NCBI GenBank assembly: GCA_905221605.1
Contig: CAJNDS010000247.1
Location: 744,138-808,137, forward strand
DNA: 64,000 nt
Direction: 5' to 3'
DNA from: Symbiodinium natans
Lineage: Eukaryota; Sar; Dinophyceae; Suessiales; Symbiodiniaceae
The translations under genes and the position numbers were made by a program. The notes beneath the pieces were generated by a model. It did not search any database, was not told the origin of the DNA, and saw only the letters and a program-made list of their open reading frames with translations. Below are positions 10,046 through 19,261 of the stretch, piece by piece (the first letter of the stretch is position 1; each line of letters starts with the position of its first letter).

Positions 10046-10295
10046 CCCTAAGGGCCCTACGCCCTAAACCCATTGTCCAGGATGCTCCCGTGATGTGTTG
10101 GCATTGACACATCAATCGAGCGTGCAAGCCCGACAGACGTGAAGAAACCGCCGACCATATCCTGATTGTGCAGATCGTACCAAAAGAGCTCATAGCTCTT
10201 AAAGTCCGAGCTCGATGGCTCCTAAAACCGACCCCCGCCCTTCAAGCCCTTCAGCGCCTGACCCGGCGGACATGAGTTGCATCAGTGCAGGGAAC

Positions 10296-10560
10296 TCAGT
10301 TTCCACCATGCTTCACAGCTCCTCGGGGCAGTTCTGGACAGGTACCCTGCACAGCCTTGTGTTGCAGAAGTGATCCGGGTCCTGTTCCTGATGCCCCGTG
10401 AGAACTTTGCCGGGGAGCCTCTGGGGCACATACCCGAGGCTATCCCGAGGGCACTTGGCGCAACGGTTTCGTTGAAGCCCACGGTGCAAGTGAAGATCCC
10501 TAAAGCATTCGAGTGGCAGGCTAAGTGGACTGAGTGGAGCTGTATGCAGAGCTCTTGGTA
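10296..10560 (+). CDS. Candidate exon of about 88 codons
   Basis: Open frame with LGAVLDRYPAQPCVAEVIRV, PRENFAGEPLGHIPEAIPRA and VKIPKAFEWQAKWTEW. Purine-first bias is good on this strand. The left edge may be one of the cag sites near 10290-10320. Family not recognised. Confidence 0.48.
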
Positions 10561-11165
10561 GGTCCCAGCTTTGTCAGCCGTTTGTGGGCAGTTGCCATGC
10601 ATCTGGATGGCCTGAGCCACAACAGTCAAGCCCAAGAGGCTTCTTGAAGCCACCCTTTGTAGCGTTTAGCGTCGTTTGCTCACCGCGCTTGACGTCGTGG
10701 AGCCGACAGCATCTGTCCGACTGATCCGGCTTCAATTGTAAGATGCCTAAAATGCTTGTTGCAGGAAGAGGTTCACAGGGCAATCGTGTCAACTCATTCT
10801 CGGAAGTCCCAATCTTCCACTTGCAATTTTCATGCAGTCTAAAGTTTAGGTGACTTCCCGCTCCTGCCCCGGGCTGAAGACCTTCAGACAGCTTTTGCTG
10901 CTCTTCAATGTGGTTTCTATCTTGGAGCTGTCAAGGACCTCCCTCGAGCTCCCACCCCCCCTCCTTGCAATCCAGGGAAGGCCCTCCAACTGGCTGCCCC
11001 ACCGACAAGGGAGGAACAGCTGCTGTAGCAAGCAATAGCGGCAAGTGTGCGAGAAAAATTTATGCGCCGCAGGTTCCAGCCGCTTGGCATGAGGTTTCAT
11101 GTTTAGGCAAGCTGCCACGCTGCTCCCGACATTTCCCAACATTGCCTGTGCTTGCTCTTGGCTTC
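10561..11165. other. Unassigned
   Basis: Several frames are open on each strand around 10850-11170 (for example LSRTSLELPPPLLAIQGRPS on +), none with both splice edges. Confidence 0.25.
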
Positions 11166-11167
11166 AA

Positions 11168-11208
11168 ACCCTAAACCCTACACCCTGCACCCTAAACCCT
11201 AAACCCCG
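11168..11208. repeat. CCCTAAA tract
   Basis: Five near-perfect units just left of the exon at 11226. Confidence 0.8.
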
Positions 11209-11225
11209 GTCCACGCAGCCTTAGG

Positions 11226-11333
11226 CGGCCTCGCTTGAGGCAGCTTAATGGGGACGACCAACCTGTGTCATCCCCTGAATTGGCGCGGGACTCGATGAAA
11301 CTTCCGGAGACTTCGGAATCGTTGGCTTTCACC
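11226..11333 (+). CDS. Candidate exon, upstream part
   Basis: Frame RPRLRQLNGDDQPVSSPELA then RDSMKLPETSESLAFT and TGA at 11334. Preceded by ccttag. It overlaps a second open frame that carries on from 11299; see the next entry. Confidence 0.4.
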
Positions 11334-11451
11334 TGAGAGTCCCTCCTCTCAGACAGCCCAGTTGTGGGATGCCGCTTCAGCTTTGGGCTACGAGGGCTCG
11401 GTGGGTTCGCCTAAAAATTCCGAGCTCATCTCCCTTTTAACCACTCAAGAC
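11334..11451 (+). CDS. Candidate exon continuing in a different frame
   Basis: From 11299 to 11451 another frame is open: SPESPSSQTAQLWDAASALG then YEGSVGSPKNSELISLLTTQ and a stop. The switch near 11330 fits either a frameshifted single exon or two exons with no room for a normal intron. Confidence 0.38.
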
Positions 11452-11521
11452 TGAGACTGCACCTCATCTTGGAAGGTTCAGACCTCCATGGTCCATGAGG
11501 CGATACTTTAAGTTTGTGCAG

Positions 11522-11601
11522 CCTTGCCTTTCCGCCCAAGATCAAGAATGAAGGGCTTGGGCGCTCTTTGCGATGAGGAGGTGACCGCGTGTCTGAGCCT
11601 G
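11522..11601 (+). CDS. Weak exon candidate
   Basis: LPFRPRSRMKGLGALCDEEV after tttgtgcag, ending in a stop at 11602. Confidence 0.28.
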
Positions 11602-11720
11602 TAGCAGCAGCAGCGTGCTCCAAAGCTCATCTCCGACTGGCTTTAATGCCATCACAAGCCCTCGGCTCCCTCGACTCTTAAACCATCTTAAACCCTAAGC
11701 CCTAATCCCTAAACTCTAAG

Positions 11721-11828
11721 AACCTCTTGAGGGATACGGACCTCGGCAGCCCAGTCCAGTTCCAGTTGCGACCGGAGAGGCCTGAGCTGATGATGAGGGC
11801 CCTGCCTGCCTGCAGGCATGTGGTTCTC
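11721..11828 (+). CDS. Candidate exon
   Basis: NLLRDTDLGSPVQFQLRPER then PELMMRALPACRHVVL, TGA at 11829. A consensus-like donor GTAAGA sits at 11833, reachable only in another frame (DDEGPACLQACGSL), so frame and end are open. A CCCTAAA tract lies just upstream. Confidence 0.38.
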
Positions 11829-11944
11829 TGAAGTAAGATTCCCTTTTGCAGACCTCCCGAATTCGGTGGCTCCAAGACCCTACTAGAAATTGGGTGGTTC
11901 CAAAGCCCTATAATTGCCATGGTCCCCGAATTCGGTGGCCGCTT

Positions 11945-12060
11945 AAGGGAGCCCACCCGGATTCAGAAACCTCCGTGAACGGCTCTGGACTCGCAGCTTT
12001 CGACACGCCACGTGTGGGGCGCCAATCCACATGCCTTGTGGTGCCTCGAGCTGCATTTGA
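11945..12060 (+). CDS. Candidate exon
   Basis: PDSETSVNGSGLAAFDTPRV then GRQSTCLVVPRAAF. Followed by TAGGGTTTGTAGTTTAGG, a decayed TTTAGGG tract. Confidence 0.35.
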
Positions 12061-12291
12061 TAGGGTTTGTAGTTTAGGTTCTACTGGCTGGGTACGAGTT
12101 TCTTGAGCACGTGGTGCTGGCGTTTGCAAGGGTGTGGGCGTGTTGCTTTAGCTTCTTCCGCTGCAGCATCCTGATTTGAGGACGTCTTCTTCACGTCATC
12201 ATTCATACGGGAGGGCCTCAAATGCAAGAGCCTGAGGGGGTTATTCGAGATATTAGAGAAACTCGAATCTAGTGACTAGAGAAATTGGACC

Positions 12292-12774
12292 ATGAAGACA
12301 AGTCGCAAAACACAAGACCAACACGCCGGGTTCACAACATCATTAAGCAGGGACTCGCAGCGAGTCTTGCCAGTCCCCTTCCTGGCTTTGCTGATCTTTG
12401 TGGTTAACTCTTGGGGACAGGGCTCATACTCTCCTTTTGAACACTGGCCATCCGGCCAAGCCGGTGTGCAATACACCGGGTCCCCGGCTTGTGGCTGTCC
12501 ACTCGATCTGATCCATCGGACGACCGGAGGAGTATTGTACCTTGCGCTCGTAATGCAGAAGCTGATGAGAATCCAGCCTTCATCTCTCTGTATCATTGAT
12601 GCGACACCGACCTGCAGTCGCCACAGGCTGCCCTCCGTGCCCTCCGTGCCCTCCGTGCCCTCCGTGCCCTCCGTGCCCTCCGTGCCTCAGCCGGGTCGCA
12701 AGAGAACCTTGAATGGGGCTCTTGTGGCCGCTTGGAGCCGGCACAATCCACTTGACATGGGACGTCTTGTCTAG
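12292..12774 (+). CDS. 160-codon open frame with a Pro-Ser-Val repeat
   Basis: An uninterrupted frame, but the opposite strand is open as well (12276-12596). A 9-base repeat inside (12636-12686) reads PSV six times. It may be several exons or chance. Confidence 0.25.
   Translation: MKTSRKTQDQHAGFTTSLSRDSQRVLPVPFLALLIFVVNSWGQGSYSPFEHWPSGQAGVQYTGSPACGCPLDLIHRTTGGVLYLALVMQKLMRIQPSSLCIIDATPTCSRHRLPSVPSVPSVPSVPSVPSVPQPGRKRTLNGALVAAWSRHNPLDMGRLV
12636..12686. repeat. 9-base minisatellite
   Basis: CCCTCCGTG repeated nearly six times without error, open in all three forward frames because the unit length is a multiple of three. Confidence 0.9.
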
Positions 12775-12899
12775 CTGCCGGCAGCTGCACTCCAGCTGTG
12801 CAACTCTGAACAACAGGCCGCGTAGCATTGAGCCCTTTTTGTACATGACCGTGGCTCTGCTGACCTGCATCGTCATCGACTTTCTTGGCCCGCGTGCAT

Positions 12900-14330
12900 A
12901 GTTACATCGACGGCAGCATCTCAATTGGCCCACCCCGGAGCCCCAAACCTTTCCGCAAAGCCCCGGCATCCCTTTGAACGTGCCTTGCCGGCCTTGCCAT
13001 TGTACCCGTCCCTTGCAGAGGGACGCAAAGTGTGAGCGTGGCTGCAACATGCAGTCTCCATTCCCGGGGATTAGGGTACAGTAGGGATGCTTCAGTTGTG
13101 AAATGCAACCAGCAAGTGATAAGCTGCAGAGCTAGCAAGGATAAGCAGGACAATGGCCTCTCTACTCGCTCAATTGCTTTTGCTGACAGGAGGAGTCGAA
13201 ATGGCCTGCAGCTCGGGCATTGGGAGAAGGGTACTAGGATCTGCCTCAACAACTAAGGGGCCACCCTTGCCATTTGTCCCCAAACAATCCACCATTGTTA
13301 GTCAAGTGCCTCTGGGTGGTGCCTACGTGTATCAGGGCAACATCTCTAGGCATTTTCTCTCTTTGCAGCTGTTAGGCCTTCTGAGGCCTTCTGATGTCTT
13401 ACAAAAGTGCCTGGGAGGGCTAGTCGCATGCAGACCGATGTGCACACCGCGGGGGCTTCTTGCTGGCTGGCAGTCCACGCCTTAATTTCCTTCCCACACA
13501 AACGCCCTCTATCCAAGCAATTTGCCCGGCGTGAGAAAATGGCATCGGCATTTTCCAAGGCCCCCGCTGTGAAGAGGTGGGGGATCCCAAAGGTGGGGTC
13601 TCCATAATGTGTCAGGTCAAGCCAATGATGCAGGGCCGGTGCTCATGCCTTTTCCCCCCTTTGAACATGGACAGACCCCCTGCGCTTAATCAATGTTGCA
13701 GTGGCGGGGGGTGCATAGTTGCAGGAAATCTTTTCCTACAATTGCCAGTGTCCGTGTCCAGCGGAAATAGGGGCATGCGTGGCTTGCCCTGCAGGAGGTA
13801 GCTGCAAAACGTGGACCCAGACGTGGGATCCTACAATTGGCACATTCGTATGGTTGGGGGAGTGAGAATTGTACTCTACATTTTCTGCTCCCCCCCATCC
13901 TAAGCACCGGGGGCTATGGACAGCAACACCTGGGACTGTGGGCCTGGCGTGCAGCTGAGCAGGCCCCACCCCTGTGCCTATGCTTCCGCCCGTCGCACAT
14001 GCAAGTTGCACCTTTCTGACACACCGGGCAGGCCACATACCTGGATCCGCATACCGTCACTTTTCATGGGTAAGGTCCACTTCAGGGCCTCTGCGCGCAA
14101 TCAGTGACCCGAACGGCATGGAAGTGAGTTTAACCCGCCAGTGGTTCAACTCACAAGTCAGGTACCGGATCTGGACTGCAGCCCGTATCCCTTAATCTGC
14201 TAAGATCATGCTGAAGTGGCCCAGGCTGTTCACGGCGCTCGTGTTCAGTCCTGGCCCGGGGCAACAATCAGCTGTGCCAGTGAGACGGACCACTTAGTTG
14301 ACTGCTGGACCGCTCCAGTACTAGGCTGAG
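12900..14330. other. Unassigned, no telomere-type repeats
   Basis: Many overlapping frames of 60-110 codons on both strands, none standing out by bias or edges. This is one of the few 1.4-kb stretches free of CCCTAAA/TTTAGGG. Confidence 0.3.
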
Positions 14331-14331
14331 C

Positions 14332-14778
14332 ATGGCCATCAGCTCAGCGTGGCAGTTGAGCCGGTGCATCCGGCGCGGCTTTGCGCGGCCTCGTCTGTTT
14401 CTTTTGAGAGGCCTTTCGCTGAAGCAAGAAGATGCCCCGCTGACCACGGTGACCCTGGGGGTGCGCAACAGGATGTTGCAAACTATGCTGCCAGGTAGGC
14501 CACGCCATCCGGCCAAGAGTTGCTGTACCAACATCCTGGATGTCCTGCTCAAGGCAGAGACCCGGCATCTGTTTCACGTTGACAAGTTTCACGTTGCCAA
14601 CCTTACCCGTACGCCGTACGAAAAAAAGGGGCAACACGGGGCCACAAGGCCTTCTTTGTCATTGGGATGTGTTTCTGTATGTTTCTGTATATATTCATTC
14701 GCATTCGAGGCGCAGACTGCGGGAAAAGGATACCAGGTCGCCGACATTGACATCGCACAGACTTGCTGCATATCAAAG
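14332..14778 (+). CDS. Candidate exon or exons
   Basis: Part of the longest open frame of the window (to 14940). The end reads GKGYQVADIDIAQTCCISK and stops at AAAG|GTAATT, a good donor at 14779. The 5' half may hold an earlier exon. Family unknown. Confidence 0.42.
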
Positions 14779-14814
14779 GTAATTAGACCGGTCTCAGCGT
14801 TACAAATTTGCCAG

Positions 14815-14911
14815 GGGTTCCGGACTCGCGTCGCCCCCCTCCGCGGTGATGCGTTGGCAAGCGCAGTGGTGGCAGCCTTTCGGGACGACAACGGCAGGCA
14901 GGGTTGGCAGG
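14815..14911 (+). CDS. Candidate exon
   Basis: Acceptor tttgccag, frame GFRTRVAPLRGDALASAVVA then AFRDDNGRQGWQ, donor G|GTTTTGG running into TTTAGGG-like repeats. Strong purine-first bias. Confidence 0.5.
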
Positions 14912-15000
14912 GTTTTGGTTTTAGGATGCGGTCAGAGTAGGGTTTTGGATTTAAGGCCTTCAGGCTTTTCTGGTTGAAGGGTTTTGGATGGAGTTGCGGG

Positions 15001-15070
15001 ATGTCCAAGTGGCAGAGCCTTGGTGGGCCAGATGCTGCATGCCGCAGTCTTAGCGAACCCGACCTGAGGG
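15001..15070 (+). CDS. Candidate exon
   Basis: WQSLGGPDAACRSLSEPDLR, with GTTAGT after 15070 as a possible donor. Confidence 0.38.
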
Positions 15071-15133
15071 GTTAGTATACTTGTTTTATATGGTAAGATA
15101 GGCAAGGGGTAGAGGGGGTAGTATACTTTGGCC

Positions 15134-15295
15134 ATGCAAGCCACATCTGCTGATTCTGTGCTGAAGTTGAAGTTGCCGCAAAAGAAGCCTCGCCACGGTT
15201 GCACGCGCCTGGAAAAGCATCCTCTTGCAGACTCCAAAAACTCTCCAAGAGCCGTATCCCTCCTTGCTCCCACCAGAATCCTTAACCTAAAGCCC
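15134..15295 (+). CDS. Small open frame from ATG, 54 codons
   Basis: MQATSADSVLKLKLPQKKPR then HGCTRLEKHPLADSKNSPRA. Lys/Arg-rich; its last codons enter the CCCTAAA tract (LNLKP, stop), so the true exon probably ends earlier. Confidence 0.4.
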
Positions 15296-15385
15296 TAAAC
15301 CCCTAAACCCCTAAACCCCTAAACCCCTAAACCCCTAAACCCCTAAACCCCTAAACCCCCAAACCCCCAACCCCTAAACCAAACC
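15283..15385. repeat. CCCCTAAA tract
   Basis: Eight-base variant CCCCTAAA repeated about eight times. With TTTAGGG at 15495-15515 it brackets the exon at 15410-15489. Confidence 0.9.
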
Positions 15386-15409
15386 CTCAGCCGAAGGATT
15401 TCCCTGCAG

Positions 15410-15489
15410 CCGGCACTTCTCCCCCCGCGCGGCTTGGCGCCCAGCCTGGGATGTGCCGTGGACGTGGGGGCCCGGAGCCTGGCAGGAGG
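15410..15489 (+). CDS. Candidate exon between inverted telomere-type tracts
   Basis: Acceptor ttccctgcag, frame PALLPPRGLAPSLGCAVDVG then ARSLAG, donor G|GTTTGAGG leading into TTTAGGG repeats. Confidence 0.48.
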
Positions 15490-15515
15490 GTTTGAGGTTT
15501 AGGGTTTAGGGTTTG

Positions 15516-16040
15516 GGGGCATAACTGTGGGGAGTGGATTTAGGGTTCACAGTCGAATGGTAGGGACTGATGGGACTTATAGGGTTCATGTAGGGATTTA
15601 GACTTGGAGTCTTTTTATAAGCCGAAAGAGATTCACGGCTTGTCGGGCACCAGCGGTTTTAGGCCTCCGGGTATGTGCTTTGGAAGAGGTTTGCCAGGAG
15701 CATGTTGTCGAGCACTCATGGTGTTCACGGTGCCCAGGGTGTTTGGTTCAGACTTGGTCGTTTATGCTTTCAGAGCGCAGCGTGCCAAGCCAGTGTTATG
15801 TGTCATTGTCTCTTGAGGAGGGCCGGGGCCTGGTGATCTGATTCACGTGGGCCGGAAGGGGCGTCCCTTGTTGGCGAGCCTGTCTAGAGTAAGGAGTCTA
15901 CGAACAAGTAACTCATGAGGGGGATGCTCATCTGGCCCAGGCCGCGGCATCTCCAAGAAATCATCAAGCTTGAGTTGATGTCATCAGCCATGTGGGGTTC
16001 ACCGCTTAGGTACTGGAATTCAGGTTTTTTTAGGTTTAGG
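15516..16040. other. Unassigned
   Basis: A + frame at 15604-15813 (GLPGACCRALMVFTVPRVFG) is open but has no clear edges. Confidence 0.25.
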
Positions 16041-16048
16041 GTTCAATC

Positions 16049-16170
16049 ATGTCCGTTTTTGTACTGGAAGAGCTGGCTTTGAAGGCCTCTGTGGATGACC
16101 TGCAGCTCTTCGCCTCCTCTGGTGGCGTGCTGTGGTTGCTCTACAGCTCAGAAGAAGGCACGTTACAATG
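16049..16170 (+). CDS. Candidate first exon before a foldback intron
   Basis: ATG at 16049 opens MSVFVLEELALKASVDDLQL then FASSGGVLWLLYSSEEGTLQ, ending at a consensus-like donor GTGAGC (16171). Acidic then hydrophobic. The ATG may be internal to a longer exon. Family E element follows after a few bases. Confidence 0.52.
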
Positions 16171-16295
16171 GTGAGCTGCATTCCGAAAAGAGGGGTACCC
16201 TTTTTGGGGTCCCTTTCAGGGGGATTCTATTCTATTTGGGGAATAAAAGGGGTACCCCTATTTTAGGAAACCCTCACATAATGTTCATAATGAAG
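16171..16295. mobile_element. Family E element filling a gap between exons
   Basis: Core 16181-16281: CCGAAAAGAGGGGTACCC pairs with GGGGTACCCCTATTTTAGG. GTGAGC at 16171 and aatgaag ending at 16295 give the whole gap intron-like ends. Confidence 0.55.
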
Positions 16296-16324
16296 GATTC
16301 TCTACGGTCCTGTGGTCGATGGGT
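16296..16324 (+). CDS. Candidate 29-base exon between two foldback elements
   Basis: In phase with the previous exon it reads ILYGPVVDG. It is followed by GTGTGAGTAA, a strong donor. Too short to be sure. Confidence 0.38.
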
Positions 16325-16454
16325 GTGAGTAAATTGGGGCGCTTATGTACCCGATCAGGCTGGGTTGTTCCCCCTTATACGAACAGTCCTTCATGGGGAT
16401 TATAATGCTCGAATCCTTATTAAGGACTATGAGTATATGGGAGAACATCCCAAG
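16325..16454. mobile_element. Family C element in a gap between exons
   Basis: TTGTTCCCCCTTATACGAACAGTCC and its inverted copy ending GAACATCCCAAG. The right end AAG directly precedes an open frame. Confidence 0.55.
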
Positions 16455-16566
16455 TTTCCGTCTCCAAAGGGTTCAGTGGTTGGTGGCCAGCATTGCTACT
16501 TCCGTTTCCACGATTTCGGGTTTAGGGCTTGGGAGCCTCTCAGCCAACCTACTGTACTACTTGAAG
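16455..16566 (+). CDS. Candidate exon bounded by C and B elements
   Basis: Two frames are open across it: one hydrophobic (VASIATSVSTISGLGLGSLS then ANLLYYLK) and one aromatic (GGQHCYFRFHDFGFRAWEPL). The right edge is AAG|GTTCATGG at the start of the B element. The phase with the 29-base exon is unresolved. Confidence 0.42.
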
Positions 16567-16713
16567 GTTCATGGTACTTACTAACCAATTATAACTGTAC
16601 TTATAACCCTACTTATAGTACCCCTAAAGGGCCTTACAGGGGTTATCCCAATTATAAGTAGGGTTATAAGCCCAGTTATAATTGGTTTGTAAGTACCATG
16701 AACCTTCAAGTAG
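16556..16713. mobile_element. Family B foldback element, most complete copy
   Basis: CTTGAAGGTTCATGGTACTTA...AACCAATTATAACTG at the left is matched by its inverted copy at 16680-16713, ending CCTTCAAGTAG. Stem about 45 bases with a short AT-rich centre. Confidence 0.75.
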
Positions 16714-16880
16714 CTCCACCCACCCTCACAAAAACCCAAACCAAAGCCACCTCAACATTCCTGAGCCGACAACATCCAAGCGACCTTCCCAGTTCTTCCC
16801 CGCACCTACAATCCAACAAGACTCTTGTGCCAAGATAGAAATTCCAGAGAACCGCTCTCTAGAACCAGTCAGCAAGCAGG
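16714..16880 (+). CDS. Candidate exon directly after the B element
   Basis: The open frame for the whole length contains NIPEPTTSKRPSQFFPAPTI and KIEIPENRSLEPVSKQ, ending G|GTTTGGGG. Pro/Ser/Lys-rich and probably disordered. Another frame is open until a TAG near 16838. Confidence 0.45.
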
Positions 16881-17141
16881 GTTTGGGGTTTTTTGCTTGG
16901 TTAAAAGAGTGAGCTGTGCCGCTGTGCCCCGCACTGTCATGGTCATGTGTCCCATGCTTGTTTTTACTTTGCTGTGGCCCTGGTTGTGCACGACAACCTC
17001 GCCGCGCTCATGGCAAGTTTCAGCAGGGCAATTTTAGTCTGACAAGTGGTCTTTAGTGGTCTTTCCGTCGAGAGGCGAAGCTGGGGAATGTCCTCATCCA
17101 CTTCACTTGGAAGCTGTGTGCGGTTCTGCTTGCCCTTTCTA

Positions 17142-17486
17142 TCAGCGCTTGTCTCGGGCCACTTTGGAAAAAGACGCCCGAATCAGCAAGCCATCCTGCT
17201 CCCCGGCGAACTCGCCCAGTGAGTCTTGAAGCCCATTGTGGTTGGCCCGGCAGCTCAACTCACGAACAAGCGCTGCACTGATGTGTGCACGTAGCCGAAG
17301 CGCATGCGCTTGTGAACGGCAGCCGGCTTGGCCTGCTTTAAACGAACGCTCGCGCTTTTCGCTTGCCTCCAACTTGCTACGGGCCACCTCACGAGCAAGG
17401 AAGGAAACACCAGCATCAGCTGCGATTGGCGAGCTCGAGATGCTACCTGTGTACGGCTGTGTAAGGGTGCTGGCATAAGAATCCAC
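17142..17486 (-). CDS. Candidate minus-strand exon, about 114 codons
   Basis: Frame with SSPIAADAGVSFLAREVARS, KLEASEKRERSFKAGQAGC and SLGEFAGEQDGLLIRASFSK, then TGA. About 60% of codons begin with a purine, well above the overlapping frames. Alpha-helical, Arg/Lys/Glu-rich. No family recognised; it could be a terminal exon. Confidence 0.5.
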   Translation of the reverse strand: MDSYASTLTQPYTGSISSSPIAADAGVSFLAREVARSKLEASEKRERSFKAGQAGCRSQAHALRLRAHISAALVRELSCRANHNGLQDSLGEFAGEQDGLLIRASFSKVARDKR

Positions 17487-18190
17487 CGTTGTATATAACC
17501 TCCGGCAGTGTTTGTCTTTTCAGCAGCTTCACACTTAATTGATCATCGGTTTTTGGAGAACCCCCGTGGTAGGCCTGGCCCACATCCGCGCTGTGCGCGG
17601 GCTGGGTCCCTGGCGAATGTCGTTGCAGGCAGGTGCTCTGAACCCAAGCTGCGAAGCCCTCAACCGCCCTGAGTCTATTGATTCTAGGCAGAAATGGATG
17701 TTTAAGCTGTAAGGTCCGTTAAGTGAAGCTTTGCGCCCCTCTGTTGCCAGTGGCCGCTGTTGGGCCTAGCCAACACCCTTCCGCAGACAACTGGCATGTT
17801 GCCCTGGTTGAGTGCTTTTCCGCCGACGCCCTGTGCAAGAATCAGAAGGTTGGCTCCGCCGATCGAAGCAGTTTCTTTAGCATTGTCAGGTAGATAAGTG
17901 TCAACCTAGTAGAAGCTATAGGCACCTCGAGAAACCATGTATTGAATGTTGGGAGAGGAATTAGATCAGGTGGCAAAGGGTTCATGAGCATGCGAATTTG
18001 AGACCACCACAGGCAGCATTTCAGCATTGAAGGTTTGAGGCCGCTAGGACTGTGAACGACTGTAGTCGCAGGTGACTTTGAAACGTGCTTGTGGCGATCT
18101 GAAAAGTAATGGCTTGCTCAGACTTGAGCATGAACTTGGCTCTTGTAACGGGCATTTAGGGTTTTTGTCACGTTAACAACACCCTAAAAG
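17487..18190. other. Unassigned
   Basis: Only short frames. A single TTTAGGG-like patch lies near 18155 and a CCCTAAAA patch at 18181. Confidence 0.35.
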
Positions 18191-18196
18191 CGTCAG

Positions 18197-18310
18197 GTGT
18201 CGCCCGACGTCGTCCTCTCTGCCGGCGTGACAAAGGTGACTGGCGTCGCTGTGGCAGCCTCGGCCTCCGTTCATCTCCTGAACGACTGGGCCCTGAGCCC
18301 TGAAAATCGA
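18197..18310 (+). CDS. Candidate exon with strong codon bias
   Basis: Acceptor agcgtcag. Frame VSPDVVLSAGVTKVTGVAVA then ASASVHLLNDWALSPENR, ending flush on GTTTAGGGG. Purine-first codons about two thirds. Confidence 0.52.
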
Positions 18311-18379
18311 GTTTAGGGGCAATGGGCGCCTGGAAAGTTTCGTTCTGCTCGCCGACGCCTCCGCCGAATGGTTGATACT
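18296..18379 (+). CDS. Overlapping exon candidate in another frame
   Basis: ALKIEFRGNGRLESFVLLAD then ASAEWLIL up to donor GTAGGG at 18380. It overlaps the end of the previous exon by 15 bases, so the two may be alternative exons, or one is false. Confidence 0.4.
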
Positions 18380-18441
18380 GGTAGGGCCTTTAGGGTACTG
18401 GGGGTTTAGGGTCCTGAGATGTCTTATACGCTCCTTGGTAG

Positions 18442-18541
18442 GCCTGTGGACCCCGATGCAACTTGGGTTCTTCGTCAGGCCTGGGTTCCAAAGTGCCCAG
18501 AAAATCTCAGAGCGAAATTCGAGGACAAGCTGGGTGTCAGG
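18442..18541 (+). CDS. Candidate exon
   Basis: Acceptor cttggtag, frame PVDPDATWVLRQAWVPKCPE then NLRAKFEDKLGV, donor G|GTTCAGGG. Reads like a folded domain, family unknown. Confidence 0.48.
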
Positions 18542-18767
18542 GTTCAGGGCTCAGAGTCGGATTCATTCAAAAAAGTGCCATTGCCAAGGTGGACTTGATG
18601 ACCCCTCACGCGCTTTACGACACTCGGAACTGCACCAGCAAGTCTCTTTAAGTATTCTGGGGCCAAGGAATCCCCGGGTCGGGCTGGGGGTTCTTCAGAA
18701 TTTGCGCCAGTACGGGCTCATGTATGGCGTTGAAAAACGGAGGGGACTGTGCTCAAAACATACACCC

Positions 18768-18872
18768 TACTTGGAGGTTCGTGGTACTTCATAAAGTGAG
18801 AACTGTATTTATACCCAACTTGCAAGCCCCTGAAGTGCCCTAACGTGGTTAAGGCAGTACCAAGAACCTCTA
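18768..18872. mobile_element. Family B foldback element, diverged
   Basis: CCTACTTGGAGGTTCGTGGTACTT pairs with GTACCAAGAACCTCTAAGTAGG. The right-hand AAGTAG precedes an open exon six bases on. Confidence 0.6.
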
Positions 18873-18877
18873 AGTAG

Positions 18878-18968
18878 GCCTGACAACTTGCCAAGCTTCC
18901 CAAGCTTCGTGGTGGATGAGCTGGTTTTTCTGCCCTTGCCTGACTTTGCCCTGAACGAAGAGCACCCC
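18878..18968 (+). CDS. Candidate exon after the B element
   Basis: DNLPSFPSFVVDELVFLPLP then DFALNEEHP, running into the CCCTAAA tract (stop at 18969). Confidence 0.42.
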
Positions 18969-19011
18969 TAAACCCTAAACCCTAAACCTTAAACCCTAAA
19001 CCCTAAACCGT
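18966..19011. repeat. CCCTAAA tract
   Basis: Six near-perfect units on the left side of the exon at 19022. Confidence 0.9.
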
Positions 19012-19021
19012 GGCTCTTGAG

Positions 19022-19115
19022 GCCGTGCTCCTCTATGAGGTCCAGAGCCAAGAGGCTGCCACCACGCCACTCACGCTGACCCGCGTGGCCAGGCTGGAGG
19101 CGTCCTCGGGCTTTG
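19022..19115 (+). CDS. Candidate exon between inverted telomere-type tracts
   Basis: Acceptor gctcttgag, frame AVLLYEVQSQEAATTPLTLT then RVARLEASSGF, donor G|GTTTAGGG flush with the perfect TTTAGGG array. The clearest example of the bracketed exon. Confidence 0.52.
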
Positions 19116-19205
19116 GTTTAGGGTTTAGGGTTTAGGGTTTAGGGTTTAGGGTTTAGGGTTTAGGGTTTAGGGTTTAGGGTTTAGGGTTCAGGGTTCAGGG
19201 TTCAG
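19116..19205. repeat. TTTAGGG array
   Basis: About ten perfect TTTAGGG units, then TTCAGGG variants. Its first bases double as the donor of the exon before it. Confidence 0.95.
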
Positions 19206-19261
19206 GGTAGTGCCTTAGGTGTTTTAGGGTAGCTCCCCAGTACCTTTAGCTTTCGGGCTTC

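Noticed and set aside
12902-13252. Minus-strand frames of 100-150 codons near 12.3-13.3 kb as genes
   Set aside because: All overlap equally long frames on the other strand, without purine-first bias or splice edges.
16365-16661. Open frame crossing the C and B elements
   Set aside because: Translation of palindromic element sequence; the elements have intron-like ends instead.
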